Below are positions 15,819-24,185 of a DNA stretch of 34,431 nt, piece after piece. The DNA lies in NCBI GenBank assembly GCA_021778845.1, contig JAJYBU010000037.1:1-34431 (forward strand), in the 5' to 3' direction. The notes below the pieces were generated by a model that was given only the letters and a program-made list of their open reading frames with translations, did no database searches and was not told the DNA's origin. The DNA comes from Acidobacteriota bacterium (GTDB taxonomy: Bacteria > Acidobacteriota > Terriglobia > Terriglobales > Acidobacteriaceae). Within the stretch, counting starts at the first letter, position 1; every line of letters starts with the position of its first letter. A program made the position numbers and the translations under genes.

Positions 15819-18070
15819 CGCTTCTCACTCGCCATCGGATTCCGCGCCGGCCCCACCGCCGCATACTTGTTCGTCCCCGTCCACCGGTCGCACCAGTCGC
15901 TCACGGTCTCATTCCAAAGCCGCGCGTTCTGGGGCTTCAGAATCCAGTGTCCCTCATCCGGAAACGACAACATCTCGCTCGGTACGCCCAGCAACTGCAA
16001 CGCCGTAAACAACTGTAGCCCCTCGCTCAAATCGAGCCTGTAATCAAGCTGCGAATGAATCACCAGCGTCGGCGTCCGCGCATCCTTAATAAACATCATT
16101 GGCGACCACTTGCGGAACGGATCTTCACTCGCCGGCCTGTCATAAAAATCCCACGGATGCGCCGGCTTCGTCTGCTCCACCACCGCATCCGGTCCCGAGC
16201 CCTCTAACGGCCGAAACTCCCACTCGTTGAACCACAGCTCCTCGGTCGTCCCGAACGCGCTCTGCGGGTTATACATCCCATCGTGCGTCACAATGCACTT
16301 GAACCGGTCCGTATGCGTCAGCACCCAATCCGCCATGAACCCGCCATAGCTCGCGCCCAGCGCACACTCCCGCGTCTTGTCGATGAACGGATACTTCACC
16401 TCCGCAAAATCCAGTCCCTTCATCAAATCGACATAAGCGCGCCCACCCCAATCCCCCGACACCTCATCGACAAACTTCTGTCCATACCCCGTCGATCCCC
16501 TCCGGTTCACCATCACAACGACATACCCATCAGCCGCAAACAACTCCGCATTCCACCGATAGCTCCAGGCATCTCCCCACGCCGTCTGCGGCCCTCCATG
16601 CAGCAAATACTTCACCGGATACTTCTTCCCCGCATCAAACCCCGGCGGCCGCACCACAAACCCCTCCACCTTCGTCCCACCCGCGCCATCAAACCAGAAC
16701 GACTCCATCTTCGGCAGATCAAGCTGCGCAATCAGAGCTTCATTGAGGTGTGTCAGCGCAACCATCCCATGCCTGCCCACCATCGTCCCATCCTTGTCAT
16801 AGCTCTGCTGCGGAATCCGCACCACATCCGACGGATGATCCACCGTCATGCGCACCGCGACGATGCCGGCCTTCGCTGTCACACGAAGATCACCGAACTC
16901 GCCAGACTCCTTCCGCGTACCCACCTCATACTTGCCCGAGCCTTGCACCTCTTCATCCGTTGCCACCAGCCCAATCCGCTCCTCCCCCTCATGCGGACTC
17001 GCAAACAAAATAAAGCTCGAGTCCGGAGCCCACGTAAATTCATCCACCCAGTCCGTCAGCCCCGGCATCAGGTTTACGATCTTCCCCGTCGCCCGGTCCA
17101 TCATCATCAGCCTGAAAAGATCCGACTCAAACCCCGCCCGCGCCTGCGACCGCCAGGCCAGCCACTTCCCATCCGGCGAATACGCCGGCCCGTCATCACT
17201 CCCCGGGCTCGTACTCACCTTCCGCGCCGTCCCCGGCGCCGCACCCACCTGCAGCACATAGATATCGTTATTCGTACTCTCCGCCGGAACCTTATCCAGA
17301 TTCACAACATAAGCAATCTCCCTCCCATCAGGAGAGATCGCATACCCCATCGGCCCGCCCAGCGAAAACGTCGGAGCCACATGATCCCCCACCACGCTCG
17401 CGGGAGTTAAGTCCTCGGGCACCCCACCCTCCACGCTCCCATAAAAAATATGCGAGCGCTTCGGCCCCACATAGTGGTCCCAGTGCCGGTACAGCAAATC
17501 TGTAAAGATCCGGGCCTTCACCGGGGACTTCGCCGCGGCCTCATCCTTCGCCGCATTGCACTTCGCCTCCGCCACATTCCGCTCCACCCCCTTCGCCTCG
17601 CACTCCGGATACACCTCCGACACAAACAAAAAGTGCTTCGAGTCCGGAGCCCACACTTCCCCATCGGCCCCCGTCTCCAGCCGCGTAACGGCCCGCGCCA
17701 CTCCCACCGTCCCCTTCGCATCATCCCACGCCGCCACCATCAACTGCCCGCCTGCGGCATACATCACAGCCTTCCCATCCGGCGAAAACCTCCCCTCACC
17801 CTCCCCACTCCCCGCAGTCACCTGCCGCTCCGCCCCACCCTCAATCGGCACCACCCAAAGATGATTCACCTTCGTATTCTTCTCCAGCGACACATCCGTC
17901 ACCGAGAACAGCACCCACCTCCCACTCACCGACACCTGCGGATCGCTCACCCGCTTCATCGCCATCAAATCCGCAAACGTCATCGGTCGTTTGCCCGCAT
18001 TCCCTTGCCCGTTCGCCGCACACACCATCGCCGCCAGAACAACCGTCGCAAACATCGTCTGAACTCTCAT
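15815..18070 (-). CDS. Secreted S9 family prolyl oligopeptidase-like peptidase
   Basis: A 751-residue serine peptidase with an N-terminal signal peptide (about 1-22, cleavage near ANGQG). A seven-bladed beta-propeller with WD40-like/TolB-like repeats covers about 30-430, for example SPDGKAVMYAAGG, SPDGREIAYVV and SPDGKWLAWRS. The C-terminal alpha/beta hydrolase has the nucleophile Ser574 in GASYGGF, Asp676 in HSQLDYRLD and His708 in PDEGHW, a complete triad. LLHGGPQ supplies the oxyanion-side strand. It probably degrades peptides in the periplasm or outside the cell. No Shine-Dalgarno sequence precedes the ATG; a TANNNT box lies six bases upstream. It is the first gene of a coupled unit with recX. 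Confidence 0.95.
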   Translation of the reverse strand: MRVQTMFATVVLAAMVCAANGQGNAGKRPMTFADLMAMKRVSDPQVSVSGRWVLFSVTDVSLEKNTKVNHLWVVPIEGGAERQVTAGSGEGEGRFSPDGKAVMYAAGGQLMVAAWDDAKGTVGVARAVTRLETGADGEVWAPDSKHFLFVSEVYPECEAKGVERNVAEAKCNAAKDEAAAKSPVKARIFTDLLYRHWDHYVGPKRSHIFYGSVEGGVPEDLTPASVVGDHVAPTFSLGGPMGYAISPDGREIAYVVNLDKVPAESTNNDIYVLQVGAAPGTARKVSTSPGSDDGPAYSPDGKWLAWRSQARAGFESDLFRLMMMDRATGKIVNLMPGLTDWVDEFTWAPDSSFILFASPHEGEERIGLVATDEEVQGSGKYEVGTRKESGEFGDLRVTAKAGIVAVRMTVDHPSDVVRIPQQSYDKDGTMVGRHGMVALTHLNEALIAQLDLPKMESFWFDGAGGTKVEGFVVRPPGFDAGKKYPVKYLLHGGPQTAWGDAWSYRWNAELFAADGYVVVMVNRRGSTGYGQKFVDEVSGDWGGRAYVDLMKGLDFAEVKYPFIDKTRECALGASYGGFMADWVLTHTDRFKCIVTHDGMYNPQSAFGTTEELWFNEWEFRPLEGSGPDAVVEQTKPAHPWDFYDRPASEDPFRKWSPMMFIKDARTPTLVIHSQLDYRLDLSEGLQLFTALQLLGVPSEMLSFPDEGHWILKPQNARLWNETVSDWCDRWTGTNKYAAVGPARNPMASEKR

Positions 18071-18076
18071 CGCGTC

Positions 18077-18082
18077 AGTTTA
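18077..18082 (-). promoter_or_regulatory. -10-like box of S9 peptidase gene, suggests leaderless mRNA
   Basis: On the minus strand TAAACT is followed by six bases (GACGCG) and then the ATG. No ribosome binding site is present in that interval. No convincing -35 hexamer is seen. Confidence 0.45.
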
Positions 18083-18217
18083 CGCCTGAACCCGACGGCA
18101 AATCCGGCTGCCCCATTCATGGCGGCTTCACGTCCCGGATAGGAACGCCATCAAGCGCGATCTCCCCACCCACTCAACCCATCGCAACTCGTCTATCCTG
18201 CACGTAGCAACAACACC

Positions 18218-19030
18218 ATGCCCCAGGCCCTCCTCACTCTCGCGCTCTTCCTCTCCACCGCTCAGTCCGGCACCGGCTTCGGTCCTCTCGACACCACCCC
18301 GCCCGCAACCCCCATCCCCGCGATCATCCAGCGCATGGGTCAGCAGGAGTCCGCCTTCGCCGCCGCCCGCGACCAATACACCTTCCGCCAGGACGTCACC
18401 TTCGACACCATCGCCGACGACACCCTCCACCCCGACGGCGAGTATCGCCAGATCACCGACATCTCTTTCGACCCCTCCGGCCGCCGCGTCGAGCACGTCC
18501 TCTTCGCCCCCCAGAACACCCTCCAGCGCGTCACCCTCACCGAAGCCGATCTCGACGACGTAGCCCACCGCCTCCCCTTCATCCTCACCGCCCCCGAACT
18601 CCCCGACTACAACCTCACCTACCTCGGCCAGCAGCACGTCGACGACCTCGACACCTACGTCTTCGACGTCAAGCCCCGGCAACTCGTCAAACATCACCGC
18701 TACTTCCAGGGCAAAGTCTGGGTCGATCAGCAGGACAACGAGATCGTCCTCATCAACGGCACCAACGTCCCCCAGGACACCCGCCCCGGCCACGAAGACC
18801 TCTCCCCTCCCTTCACCACCTACTACCAGCAGATCGACGGCAAGTACTGGTTCCCCGTCTACACCAAAGCCGAAGGCACGCTGCACTTCCCCGCGCAGCA
18901 CGACGCCCTCTCGCAATCCGTCCACGTCCGCACCATCGTCCGCTACACCGACTACAAGCGCTTCCACGTCACCGTAACCCTCCACTACGGCTCCGAAGTT
19001 CCCACCACCCCCACCCCACCGCAAAAATAA
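18218..19030 (+). CDS. Exported protein of unknown function (LolA-like look)
   Basis: A 270-residue protein with a short N-terminal signal segment (LLTLALFLSTAQSGTG). After it comes an Asp/Tyr-rich beta pattern: YTFRQDVTFDTI, YRQITDISFDPSGRRVEHV, TYVFDVKPRQL, RYFQGKVWVDQQDNEIVLING, then KYWFPVYTKAEGTLHF and a final VRTIVRYTDYKRFHVTVTLHYG. The order of strands (a 'contributes to surface/ligand contact' part, then KVWVDQ, then WFP and a Y-KRF end) resembles outer membrane lipoprotein-sorting/LolA-like proteins annotated in Acidobacteriota, but I cannot name the family with certainty. The ATG has no clear ribosome binding site. It is divergent from the S9 peptidase gene, 147 bases away. Confidence 0.7.
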   Translation: MPQALLTLALFLSTAQSGTGFGPLDTTPPATPIPAIIQRMGQQESAFAAARDQYTFRQDVTFDTIADDTLHPDGEYRQITDISFDPSGRRVEHVLFAPQNTLQRVTLTEADLDDVAHRLPFILTAPELPDYNLTYLGQQHVDDLDTYVFDVKPRQLVKHHRYFQGKVWVDQQDNEIVLINGTNVPQDTRPGHEDLSPPFTTYYQQIDGKYWFPVYTKAEGTLHFPAQHDALSQSVHVRTIVRYTDYKRFHVTVTLHYGSEVPTTPTPPQK

Positions 19031-19268
19031 CTCCCAACCGGCCCCGGCTCCGCCCACCCGCCAGAATCTGTCAAGCCCCCCAACCGCCTCAAATACGCCA
19101 AAACCACTATAAACACTGGCGATTTATATTTTCAAAATCTGGCATAGTTACCCCCGCCGACTCGCTACAATTTAACTAGATCCCACCGCGATCGCCATAA
19201 CCCAAACTAAAATCGCTCAAGGACAAAGACGGACTGCCACAAGTCCGCCCATAACTCCAATCCACGGA

Positions 19269-19289
19269 ATACTTTAGCCCCAAAAGTAT
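19269..19289. repeat. 7-bp inverted repeat beside G-run
   Basis: ATACTTT-AGCCCCA-AAAGTAT, a perfect seven-base stem. It could be a weak hairpin after the leftward HNH gene, but it is A/T-rich and lacks a T-run, so termination is not clear. Confidence 0.45.
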
Positions 19290-19290
19290 C

Positions 19291-19308
19291 GGGGGGGGGG
19301 GGGAGGGG
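19291..19308. repeat. Homopolymer: 13 G, then A, then 4 G
   Basis: An uninterrupted run of 13 G followed by AGGGG and then CCCC, ending right at the stop codon of the HNH gene on the other strand. Runs of this length are prone to replication slippage and to sequencing error. Confidence 0.95.
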
Positions 19309-19312
19309 CCCC

Positions 19313-19975
19313 CTACGCCGCAGGCTCCGACTCAAAGTAAAGATACTTCCGCCAGTTCGCATCCGCGCTGCCGATCATCCGCATAATGTGTCGCGACGTA
19401 TGCAGTGAAAACGGCCGCGGCTCGCGCACCAGTTTCATATCCTTCAACTCATGCAGCATCTGGCTGCCCTTGCGCCGGTTGCAGTCCCTGCAGCACGCCA
19501 CCAGGTTCTCCCACGTCGACAACCCGCCATGGCACCGCGGCACCACATGGTCCAGCGTCAACTCCGACGCAATCAGCACCTTCTGGCAGTATTGGCACGT
19601 ATTGCGGTCGCGCAGCAGAATATTCTTCCGGCTCAGCGCCCGCGTCTGGTGCGGAATCCGCCGGTACTCCAGCAGCCGGATCACGCTCGGCATCTGCATC
19701 TTCATCCGGTGCGAGTGCAGCTCAGTCCCCTGCTCCTCCTCCGTCCGCGCCACGCCTTTCAGCACCAGCACCAGCGCCCGTCGGGCACCACAGATATTGA
19801 TCGGCTCATAGCTCGCATTCAGCACCAGCACCGGAGTCTGCATCGCCGGCTGCCGAAACACCCCCATGCGAATGTCGATAGCCTCAGCCCTTGCCGTTCC
19901 CGCCACAGGGTGAGTCGTATGATGACGATTGCCCGACCGTTTCGTCCGCATTCCATTAGATTTCCCAGCCTGCAT
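19313..19975 (-). CDS. HNH endonuclease family protein
   Basis: A 220-residue protein with an HNH/McrA-type nuclease domain at about 130-185: [33 protein letters not shown] and [12 protein letters not shown]. The two CxxC pairs bind zinc, and Asp-His before VVP forms the metal site. The N-terminal [20 protein letters not shown] is typical of a widespread single-gene HNH family found in many free-living bacteria, whose physiological role is not well defined. The most upstream ATG is chosen because GGAGG lies six bases before it; ATG codons at 37 and 45 have no such site. It follows comF by 51 bases on the same strand. Confidence 0.88.
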   Translation of the reverse strand: MQAGKSNGMRTKRSGNRHHTTHPVAGTARAEAIDIRMGVFRQPAMQTPVLVLNASYEPINICGARRALVLVLKGVARTEEEQGTELHSHRMKMQMPSVIRLLEYRRIPHQTRALSRKNILLRDRNTCQYCQKVLIASELTLDHVVPRCHGGLSTWENLVACCRDCNRRKGSQMLHELKDMKLVREPRPFSLHTSRHIMRMIGSADANWRKYLYFESEPAA

Positions 19976-20026
19976 TCCTGCCCTCCGGTTCCATGGTTCG
20001 TACTCCAGCCCACATCAACGACTCTG

Positions 20027-20923
20027 CTAAAACCTCACCTGCCTGCTCGCCTCCGGCTGAACGATGCAAATGGGTTGAGTCGAACTCGCATCCCACATCG
20101 CAAAACTCTCCGTCTCGTGTTGCACCACGCTCTGCACACTCTCTGGCTGCGCCTTGGCCGCCGTCACCACCCATACCTTCGTCGCACCCGCGCTCTTCAG
20201 CACTCGCGCACACTCGCGGGCTGTCGCTCCGGTCGTCATGATGTCGTCGATCAGCAGCACCTCGCGTCCGCGCACGGCTTCCGCATCCGCAACCCGAAAC
20301 GCTCCCTTCAGGCTTGCCCTTCTCTGCGTGGGATTCAGCGCATACAGCGCCCGCGTATCCTTCATCCGTTCCAGCGCCTTGAACGACAACCGCAGTGTCC
20401 AGTCCGGCTCCAGCCGCCGCAGCCGCTTCACCGCAGCCTCAGCCAGCAGTCTCGCCTGGTTGTAACCCCGCGCCTTCTCCCGCGCGGCAAACATCGGTAC
20501 AGGAACCACCACCAGCTCCGTCGCAGCGCTCTCTCGCAACCTGCGTACAGCCGCAGCCATGCCATCACCCAGCACATGCTCCGCAATGCCGCGCATACCC
20601 TCGAACTTGAGCAGGTGCAGCATTCTCCGCATCTCAGCTTCGTAGTTGGAAAACGCCACTGCCCGGTCAAACTGCGGCGGAACCAGTCGGCACATCGTGC
20701 ACTCGCTCACACCCATCGCGGCCGCGAAGCGCGCCGACTCCATCCCCAACGCATCGCCACACCGCGTACACAACACATCCTGTACGGCTTCCACCTGCGG
20801 CCCCACCCGCGCAACGCATGCCTCGCAAACCCTCACCCGGGCCAAAGCAGCCATCGCCGCCCCACAAACCCGGCAATCGGACGGCATCAGAATATTGAAT
20901 ATATCGGCGACGACCCACTCCAT
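20027..20923 (-). CDS. ComF family phosphoribosyltransferase-like protein
   Basis: About 298 residues. The N-terminal zinc-binding part has four Cys pairs: CRVCG, CEAC, CTRCG and CTMC (residues about 17-85). The type I phosphoribosyltransferase domain ends in the PRPP-binding loop VLLIDDIMTTGATARECA. FDRAVAFSNYEAEMRRMLHLLKFEG and VPVPMFAAREKARGYNQA are ComF marks. In competent bacteria ComF assists import of single-stranded DNA. The ATG of MEWVVADIFNILMP is preferred; a GTG 49 codons upstream would add Gly/Arg-rich sequence unlike the family. The tail after the PRT domain (about 40 residues with QPESVQSVV) is longer than usual. It is divergent from cyoE. Confidence 0.9.
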   Translation of the reverse strand: MEWVVADIFNILMPSDCRVCGAAMAALARVRVCEACVARVGPQVEAVQDVLCTRCGDALGMESARFAAAMGVSECTMCRLVPPQFDRAVAFSNYEAEMRRMLHLLKFEGMRGIAEHVLGDGMAAAVRRLRESAATELVVVPVPMFAAREKARGYNQARLLAEAAVKRLRRLEPDWTLRLSFKALERMKDTRALYALNPTQRRASLKGAFRVADAEAVRGREVLLIDDIMTTGATARECARVLKSAGATKVWVVTAAKAQPESVQSVVQHETESFAMWDASSTQPICIVQPEASRQVRF

Positions 20924-21240
20924 CGTCGCTCTGCAACTTCGAAGCACGCGTGTCACCGCGCGCCATCCCGCCTCTCCACCCCACGGGAAACCAACCCCGC
21001 CAGGCGGACCACCACTTCCGAGCTGGACATCCCTCACGCTTTCGCTGAAGACGAACCTCACTCGCGGCACAGCAAGAAAAGCACCAGCTCTGCCAATAAG
21101 CGCAGTATAACCTCCCCTCCCATTCGCCGCAATGCGCGCTCGAACCAGTCGAGATGCGGGTGCTCGCGGTCTCGCGCTCCATCAGGACCGTCAGGCGCCC
21201 GCGCGAACTTCCCCAACTCGCGATATCCTTTAGATTCGAC
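20924..21240. other. Divergent intergenic region comF/cyoE
   Basis: With the chosen starts these 317 bases carry no gene. Both flanking frames stay open into it, so part could be coding if upstream starts are used. A TATCCT and a TAGATT lie 11 and 4 bases before the cyoE GTG and could be a -10 region. Confidence 0.5.
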
Positions 21241-22197
21241 GTGTCCGCCACCGCCACCTCCGCAGCCACTCCCGCCCACGCTCGCAGCCACTCGCTGTTC
21301 AGCGACTACGCCGTGCTCTTCAAACCGCGTGTCTCCCTGATGGTCATCATCACCGCGGCTGCCGGCTTCTACCTCGGATCACTCGCCTCGGGCATCTCCC
21401 CCTTTCAGTCCGGCCTCATCAAGGCCCTCTTCGGCATCGCACTCGTCACCGCCGGCTCCAGCGCGCTCAATCAGGCTATCGAGCGCGGCACCGACCGCCG
21501 CATGCCCCGCACCGCCGATCGCCCCATGGCGCAACACCGCATCGGCCTCAAGCACGGCCTCGCCGTGGGCTTCGTTCTGGTATGCGGAGGCTCCATCTAC
21601 CTGGCCCTCGCCACCAATCTCCTCACCGGCACCCTCACCCTGGTCACTGCCGTCTCCTACATCACCATCTACACCCCGCTCAAGCGCATCACCACCCTCA
21701 ACACCTTCATCGGAGCCTTCCCCGGCGCGCTCCCTCCCCTCATCGGCTGGACCGCCGCCCGCGGCGTCGTCGAGTGGCCTGCGGTCGCACTCTTCGCCAT
21801 CCTCTTCATCTGGCAGTTCCCCCACTTCATGGCCATCGGCTGGCTCTATCGCGCCGACTACGCCCACGCCGGCATCCGCCTCGCCGCCACCCAGCAACCG
21901 GCCCGTGAAGCCGCCCGAGCCTCCACCCTGCAAGCTCTCTTCTACGTCCTGCTCATGATCCCCGCCAGCCTCTGGCCCGCCGCACTGCACGTCACCGGCA
22001 CCCCCTACGCCATCGCCGCCGTCGTCCTCGACGCCTTTTACCTCGCCGCGACCCTTCGCTTCCTGCGCATCACCCGCGCACCCGACGACCCCGAAAACCG
22101 AGTTCTCGCCCGCCAGCTACTCAAAGTCTCCGTCATCTACCTGCCCCTCCTCCTGGCCGCCATGATGCTCGACGCGCAAGGCCGCCTCCTCTTCTGA
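21241..22197 (+). CDS. cyoE: Protohaem IX farnesyltransferase (haem O synthase)
   Basis: About 318 residues of the UbiA prenyltransferase superfamily; also called CtaB. It adds a farnesyl group to haem B to make haem O for haem-copper oxidases. The first Asp-rich motif is NQAIERGTDRRMPRTADRP (about 80-98). YTPLKRITTLNTFIGAFPGALPPLIGW follows, and the second conserved block is LFIWQFPHFMAIGWLYRADYA. Nine or so hydrophobic segments place it in the inner membrane. The GTG of VSATATSAAT leads into HSLFSDYAVLFKPRVSLMV, the usual N-terminus; an ATG 29 codons upstream adds Arg-rich sequence and is less likely. DUF420 and a small membrane protein follow. Confidence 0.93.
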   Translation: MSATATSAATPAHARSHSLFSDYAVLFKPRVSLMVIITAAAGFYLGSLASGISPFQSGLIKALFGIALVTAGSSALNQAIERGTDRRMPRTADRPMAQHRIGLKHGLAVGFVLVCGGSIYLALATNLLTGTLTLVTAVSYITIYTPLKRITTLNTFIGAFPGALPPLIGWTAARGVVEWPAVALFAILFIWQFPHFMAIGWLYRADYAHAGIRLAATQQPAREAARASTLQALFYVLLMIPASLWPAALHVTGTPYAIAAVVLDAFYLAATLRFLRITRAPDDPENRVLARQLLKVSVIYLPLLLAAMMLDAQGRLLF

Positions 22198-22240
22198 TCC
22201 ACATCCACCACGACGCCACCCCACCGCGCTCAGGAACGCC

Positions 22241-22801
22241 ATGCCCGACCTTACCGCTTCCAACCCGAACTACCGCACGCCCCCTTCAGTAATCGCCGCC
22301 ATCATCGGGGTCAGCGCCATCGCGTCACTCTTCCTTGCCTGGCTGGTCTACTACCATCCCCCGGTCGACGTCGCCGGAACCCACCTCACCTTCCTCCCCG
22401 CGCTCGACGCCATACTCAACGCACTCTGCGCCATATTCCTCGTCATCGGCTTCCGCTACATCCGCCGCCGCGAGATCACCGCACATCGTAACAGCATGTT
22501 CGCTGCCTTCATCGTCTCCAGCGCCTTTCTCGTCGCCTACATCGCCAACCACGTTCTGCACGGCGACATGCTCTTCCCTGCCGGCCACCCCACCGCCCGC
22601 TTCATCTACCTCTGGGTCCTGCTCCTGCCGCACATTCTCTTGGCGGTCGCAGCCTTGCCTCTCATCCTGATCACCTTCTTTCTCTCGCTCACCGGCCGCT
22701 TTCCGGCTCACCGCAAGCTCGCCCGCTACACCTTCCCCATCTGGCTTTACGTCTCCGTCAGCGGCGTCGTAGTCTATGCCATGCTCGCTGCCTACCGCTA
22801 A
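22241..22801 (+). CDS. DUF420 membrane protein, oxidase assembly (CtaM-like)
   Basis: A 186-residue membrane protein with about five hydrophobic segments. DUF420 marks are FLPALDAILNALCAIFLVIG, then IRRREITAHRNSMFAAFIVSSAFLVAYIANHV and PHILLAVAALPLILITF, with conserved His residues in or near membrane segments (TAHRN, NHVLHG, PHI, AHRK). B. subtilis and Staphylococcus relatives (CtaM) are needed for aa3-type cytochrome oxidase. The ATG has AGGAA at good spacing. It lies 43 bases after cyoE, which supports a shared transcript and the same pathway. Confidence 0.9.
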   Translation: MPDLTASNPNYRTPPSVIAAIIGVSAIASLFLAWLVYYHPPVDVAGTHLTFLPALDAILNALCAIFLVIGFRYIRRREITAHRNSMFAAFIVSSAFLVAYIANHVLHGDMLFPAGHPTARFIYLWVLLLPHILLAVAALPLILITFFLSLTGRFPAHRKLARYTFPIWLYVSVSGVVVYAMLAAYR

Positions 22802-22891
22802 ACCACAACATCTGCCATTCTTCGCCGCACGCGCAGAGCGTGCTCTGCTTGATTGCTTTTGACTATCGTCTACGTCTTACGATCTCCCGTT

Positions 22892-23122
22892 ATGCAACCA
22901 GACACCCGCAAGCTCCTCATCACCGGCACCGCCATCTTTCTCGCCGGGGCACTCGCCGCACTGCTGATGGTCACCGTCTTCGGCGGCGTCACCCGCCAGG
23001 GGCCGCACACCAACGCCGGCTGGCTTGCCCTGATCATTGCACTTGGCTGCCTCCCCACCAGCGCCTTCACACTCTTCCTCGGCCTGGCCAAGCTCATCGG
23101 TGACCTCCGCCACCGCCGTTGA
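22892..23122 (+). CDS. Small two-segment membrane protein, unknown
   Basis: A 76-residue protein with two strong hydrophobic segments, about 8-28 (LLITGTAIFLAGALAALLMV) and 42-64, joined by a loop VFGGVTRQGPHTNAG and ending in the basic tail KLIGDLRHRR. The family is not recognised. It lies 90 bases after the DUF420 gene on the same strand, so it may belong to the oxidase assembly cluster. The frame is also open 13 codons upstream from another ATG, but the listed start gives a cleaner N-terminus. No good ribosome binding site is visible for either. Confidence 0.6.
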   Translation: MQPDTRKLLITGTAIFLAGALAALLMVTVFGGVTRQGPHTNAGWLALIIALGCLPTSAFTLFLGLAKLIGDLRHRR

Positions 23123-23138
23123 ACCACAACGCAGATAC

Positions 23139-24185
23139 CTACTTCGGCGGCAATGCCACCATCAAGCCCCCATGCCCGATCAAGTTGTTCTCCCCGCGCG
23201 GCAGCTTCAACCCCGAACCACTGCCAAGATCGCGCTCATAGATCTCCCCGTAATTTCCCGTCGCCGCAATCACCTGCACCACCCAATCGTCCTCAAGCCC
23301 CAGCCCGCGCCCAATCTGCTGTGACCCTCCCAGCAAGAACCTCAGCACCGGATCACCGCCGTTCGCCTGCGCAGCGCGAGCGCGCATAGCCTGCACGTTG
23401 GCCCGCGTCACGCCGCTCTCCTCGGCCTGGACCAGCGCCTCCATCACCCAGCTCACAATCGCCACCCACTGCGGATCATCCTCGCGAACCGCCGCCGCCA
23501 GCGGGTCCTTCGAGATACTCTCCGTTAGCAGCCGAGTGCGTTGACGGTGCTGCGCCAGAAGCTCTTCCGTCCCCGCCAACCGCGTCCGATCGCCAGCCAG
23601 CGCCCCGCAATTCCCCGTCGCAAACGCCGCCTCCATCTCGCCCTCTTCCTGAAACGGAAACGGCACAAAGTCCAGATGCTCGCGTGTAAACCACGAGCGC
23701 ACACTCTCCTCCACCGCCGTCTCAGCCAGAAAGCATATCTTTTTCCCACTCAACTGCCGCGACCGCGTCACCGGACTCGCACCGGGGACCAGAAATCCAA
23801 CGCCATCCCACAGCACCGGTCGAGTGAACTCGATGCGCGTCCCCACAGCATGCGTAAAGTCATCGGTCAGCGTCGGCACCAACTCCACCGCGCCCGACCT
23901 GAGCCCACTCATACTGGTCCGGTCATCAGGATAATCCACCACCTCCACCCGCGCGCCCTCTCCGAGCACCGCCACCGCGACCGCCCGGCAAAGGTCCGCG
24001 TCAAACGCTGCACGATTCCCATGATCGTCCGAGGTTGAATACTCCGCTTCTTCCACGTCGATCCCGCAGCGCAGCATCCCCGCCGCACGCACCCGCGCCA
24101 GCGTAGCCTGCCCCTCCACCGGCACACCACCACGCGCCGCAACGCTCGCAATCGCCAACGCAACGCCGGCCGCCCATGCTCGCAC
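23139..24185 (-). CDS. Amino-acid ABC transporter substrate-binding protein (AapJ-like)
   Basis: About 348 residues with a signal peptide (RAWAAGVALAIASVAARG) and a type 2 periplasmic-binding fold (SBP_bac_3). Marks are RVRAAGMLRCGID, FDADLCRAVAVAVLGEGARVEVV, RTSMSGLRSGAVELVPTLTD, FTRPVLWDGVGFLVP and the AapJ/BztA-like end LGLEDDWVVQVIAATGNYGE with LKLPRGENNLIGHGGLM. It should bind amino acids in the periplasm. No AapQ/M/P permease or ATPase gene is in the window. The start is uncertain: this GTG overlaps the phosphoesterase stop by one base (TAGTG), and another GTG four codons upstream would overlap more. It is convergent with the small membrane protein gene. Confidence 0.85.
   Translation of the reverse strand: MRAWAAGVALAIASVAARGGVPVEGQATLARVRAAGMLRCGIDVEEAEYSTSDDHGNRAAFDADLCRAVAVAVLGEGARVEVVDYPDDRTSMSGLRSGAVELVPTLTDDFTHAVGTRIEFTRPVLWDGVGFLVPGASPVTRSRQLSGKKICFLAETAVEESVRSWFTREHLDFVPFPFQEEGEMEAAFATGNCGALAGDRTRLAGTEELLAQHRQRTRLLTESISKDPLAAAVREDDPQWVAIVSWVMEALVQAEESGVTRANVQAMRARAAQANGGDPVLRFLLGGSQQIGRGLGLEDDWVVQVIAATGNYGEIYERDLGSGSGLKLPRGENNLIGHGGLMVALPPK

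Larger units (their letters stand above)
19031..19312. other. Gene-free spacer with AT-rich segment
   Basis: This 282-base spacer between two convergent genes has no credible frame. About 19095-19180 is far richer in A and T than its surroundings and contains the palindrome ATTTTCAAAAT (19128-19138) and two CTGGC words 20 bases apart. It ends in a long G-run. Confidence 0.7.

Noticed and set aside
18128..19057. Leftward 309-codon frame opposite the exported protein at 18218
   Set aside because: Glu/Val/Gly/Asp-rich mirror of a C-rich gene. The sense frame has a signal peptide and a normal composition.
19451..21340. Long rightward frame across the HNH and comF genes
   Set aside because: Extreme Arg/His/Pro content and no recognisable domain; it is antisense to two genes with clear motifs.
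22859..22883. TTGACT and TACGAT as a promoter for the 76-residue membrane protein
   Set aside because: The spacer is only 13 bases, too short for a sigma70 promoter.
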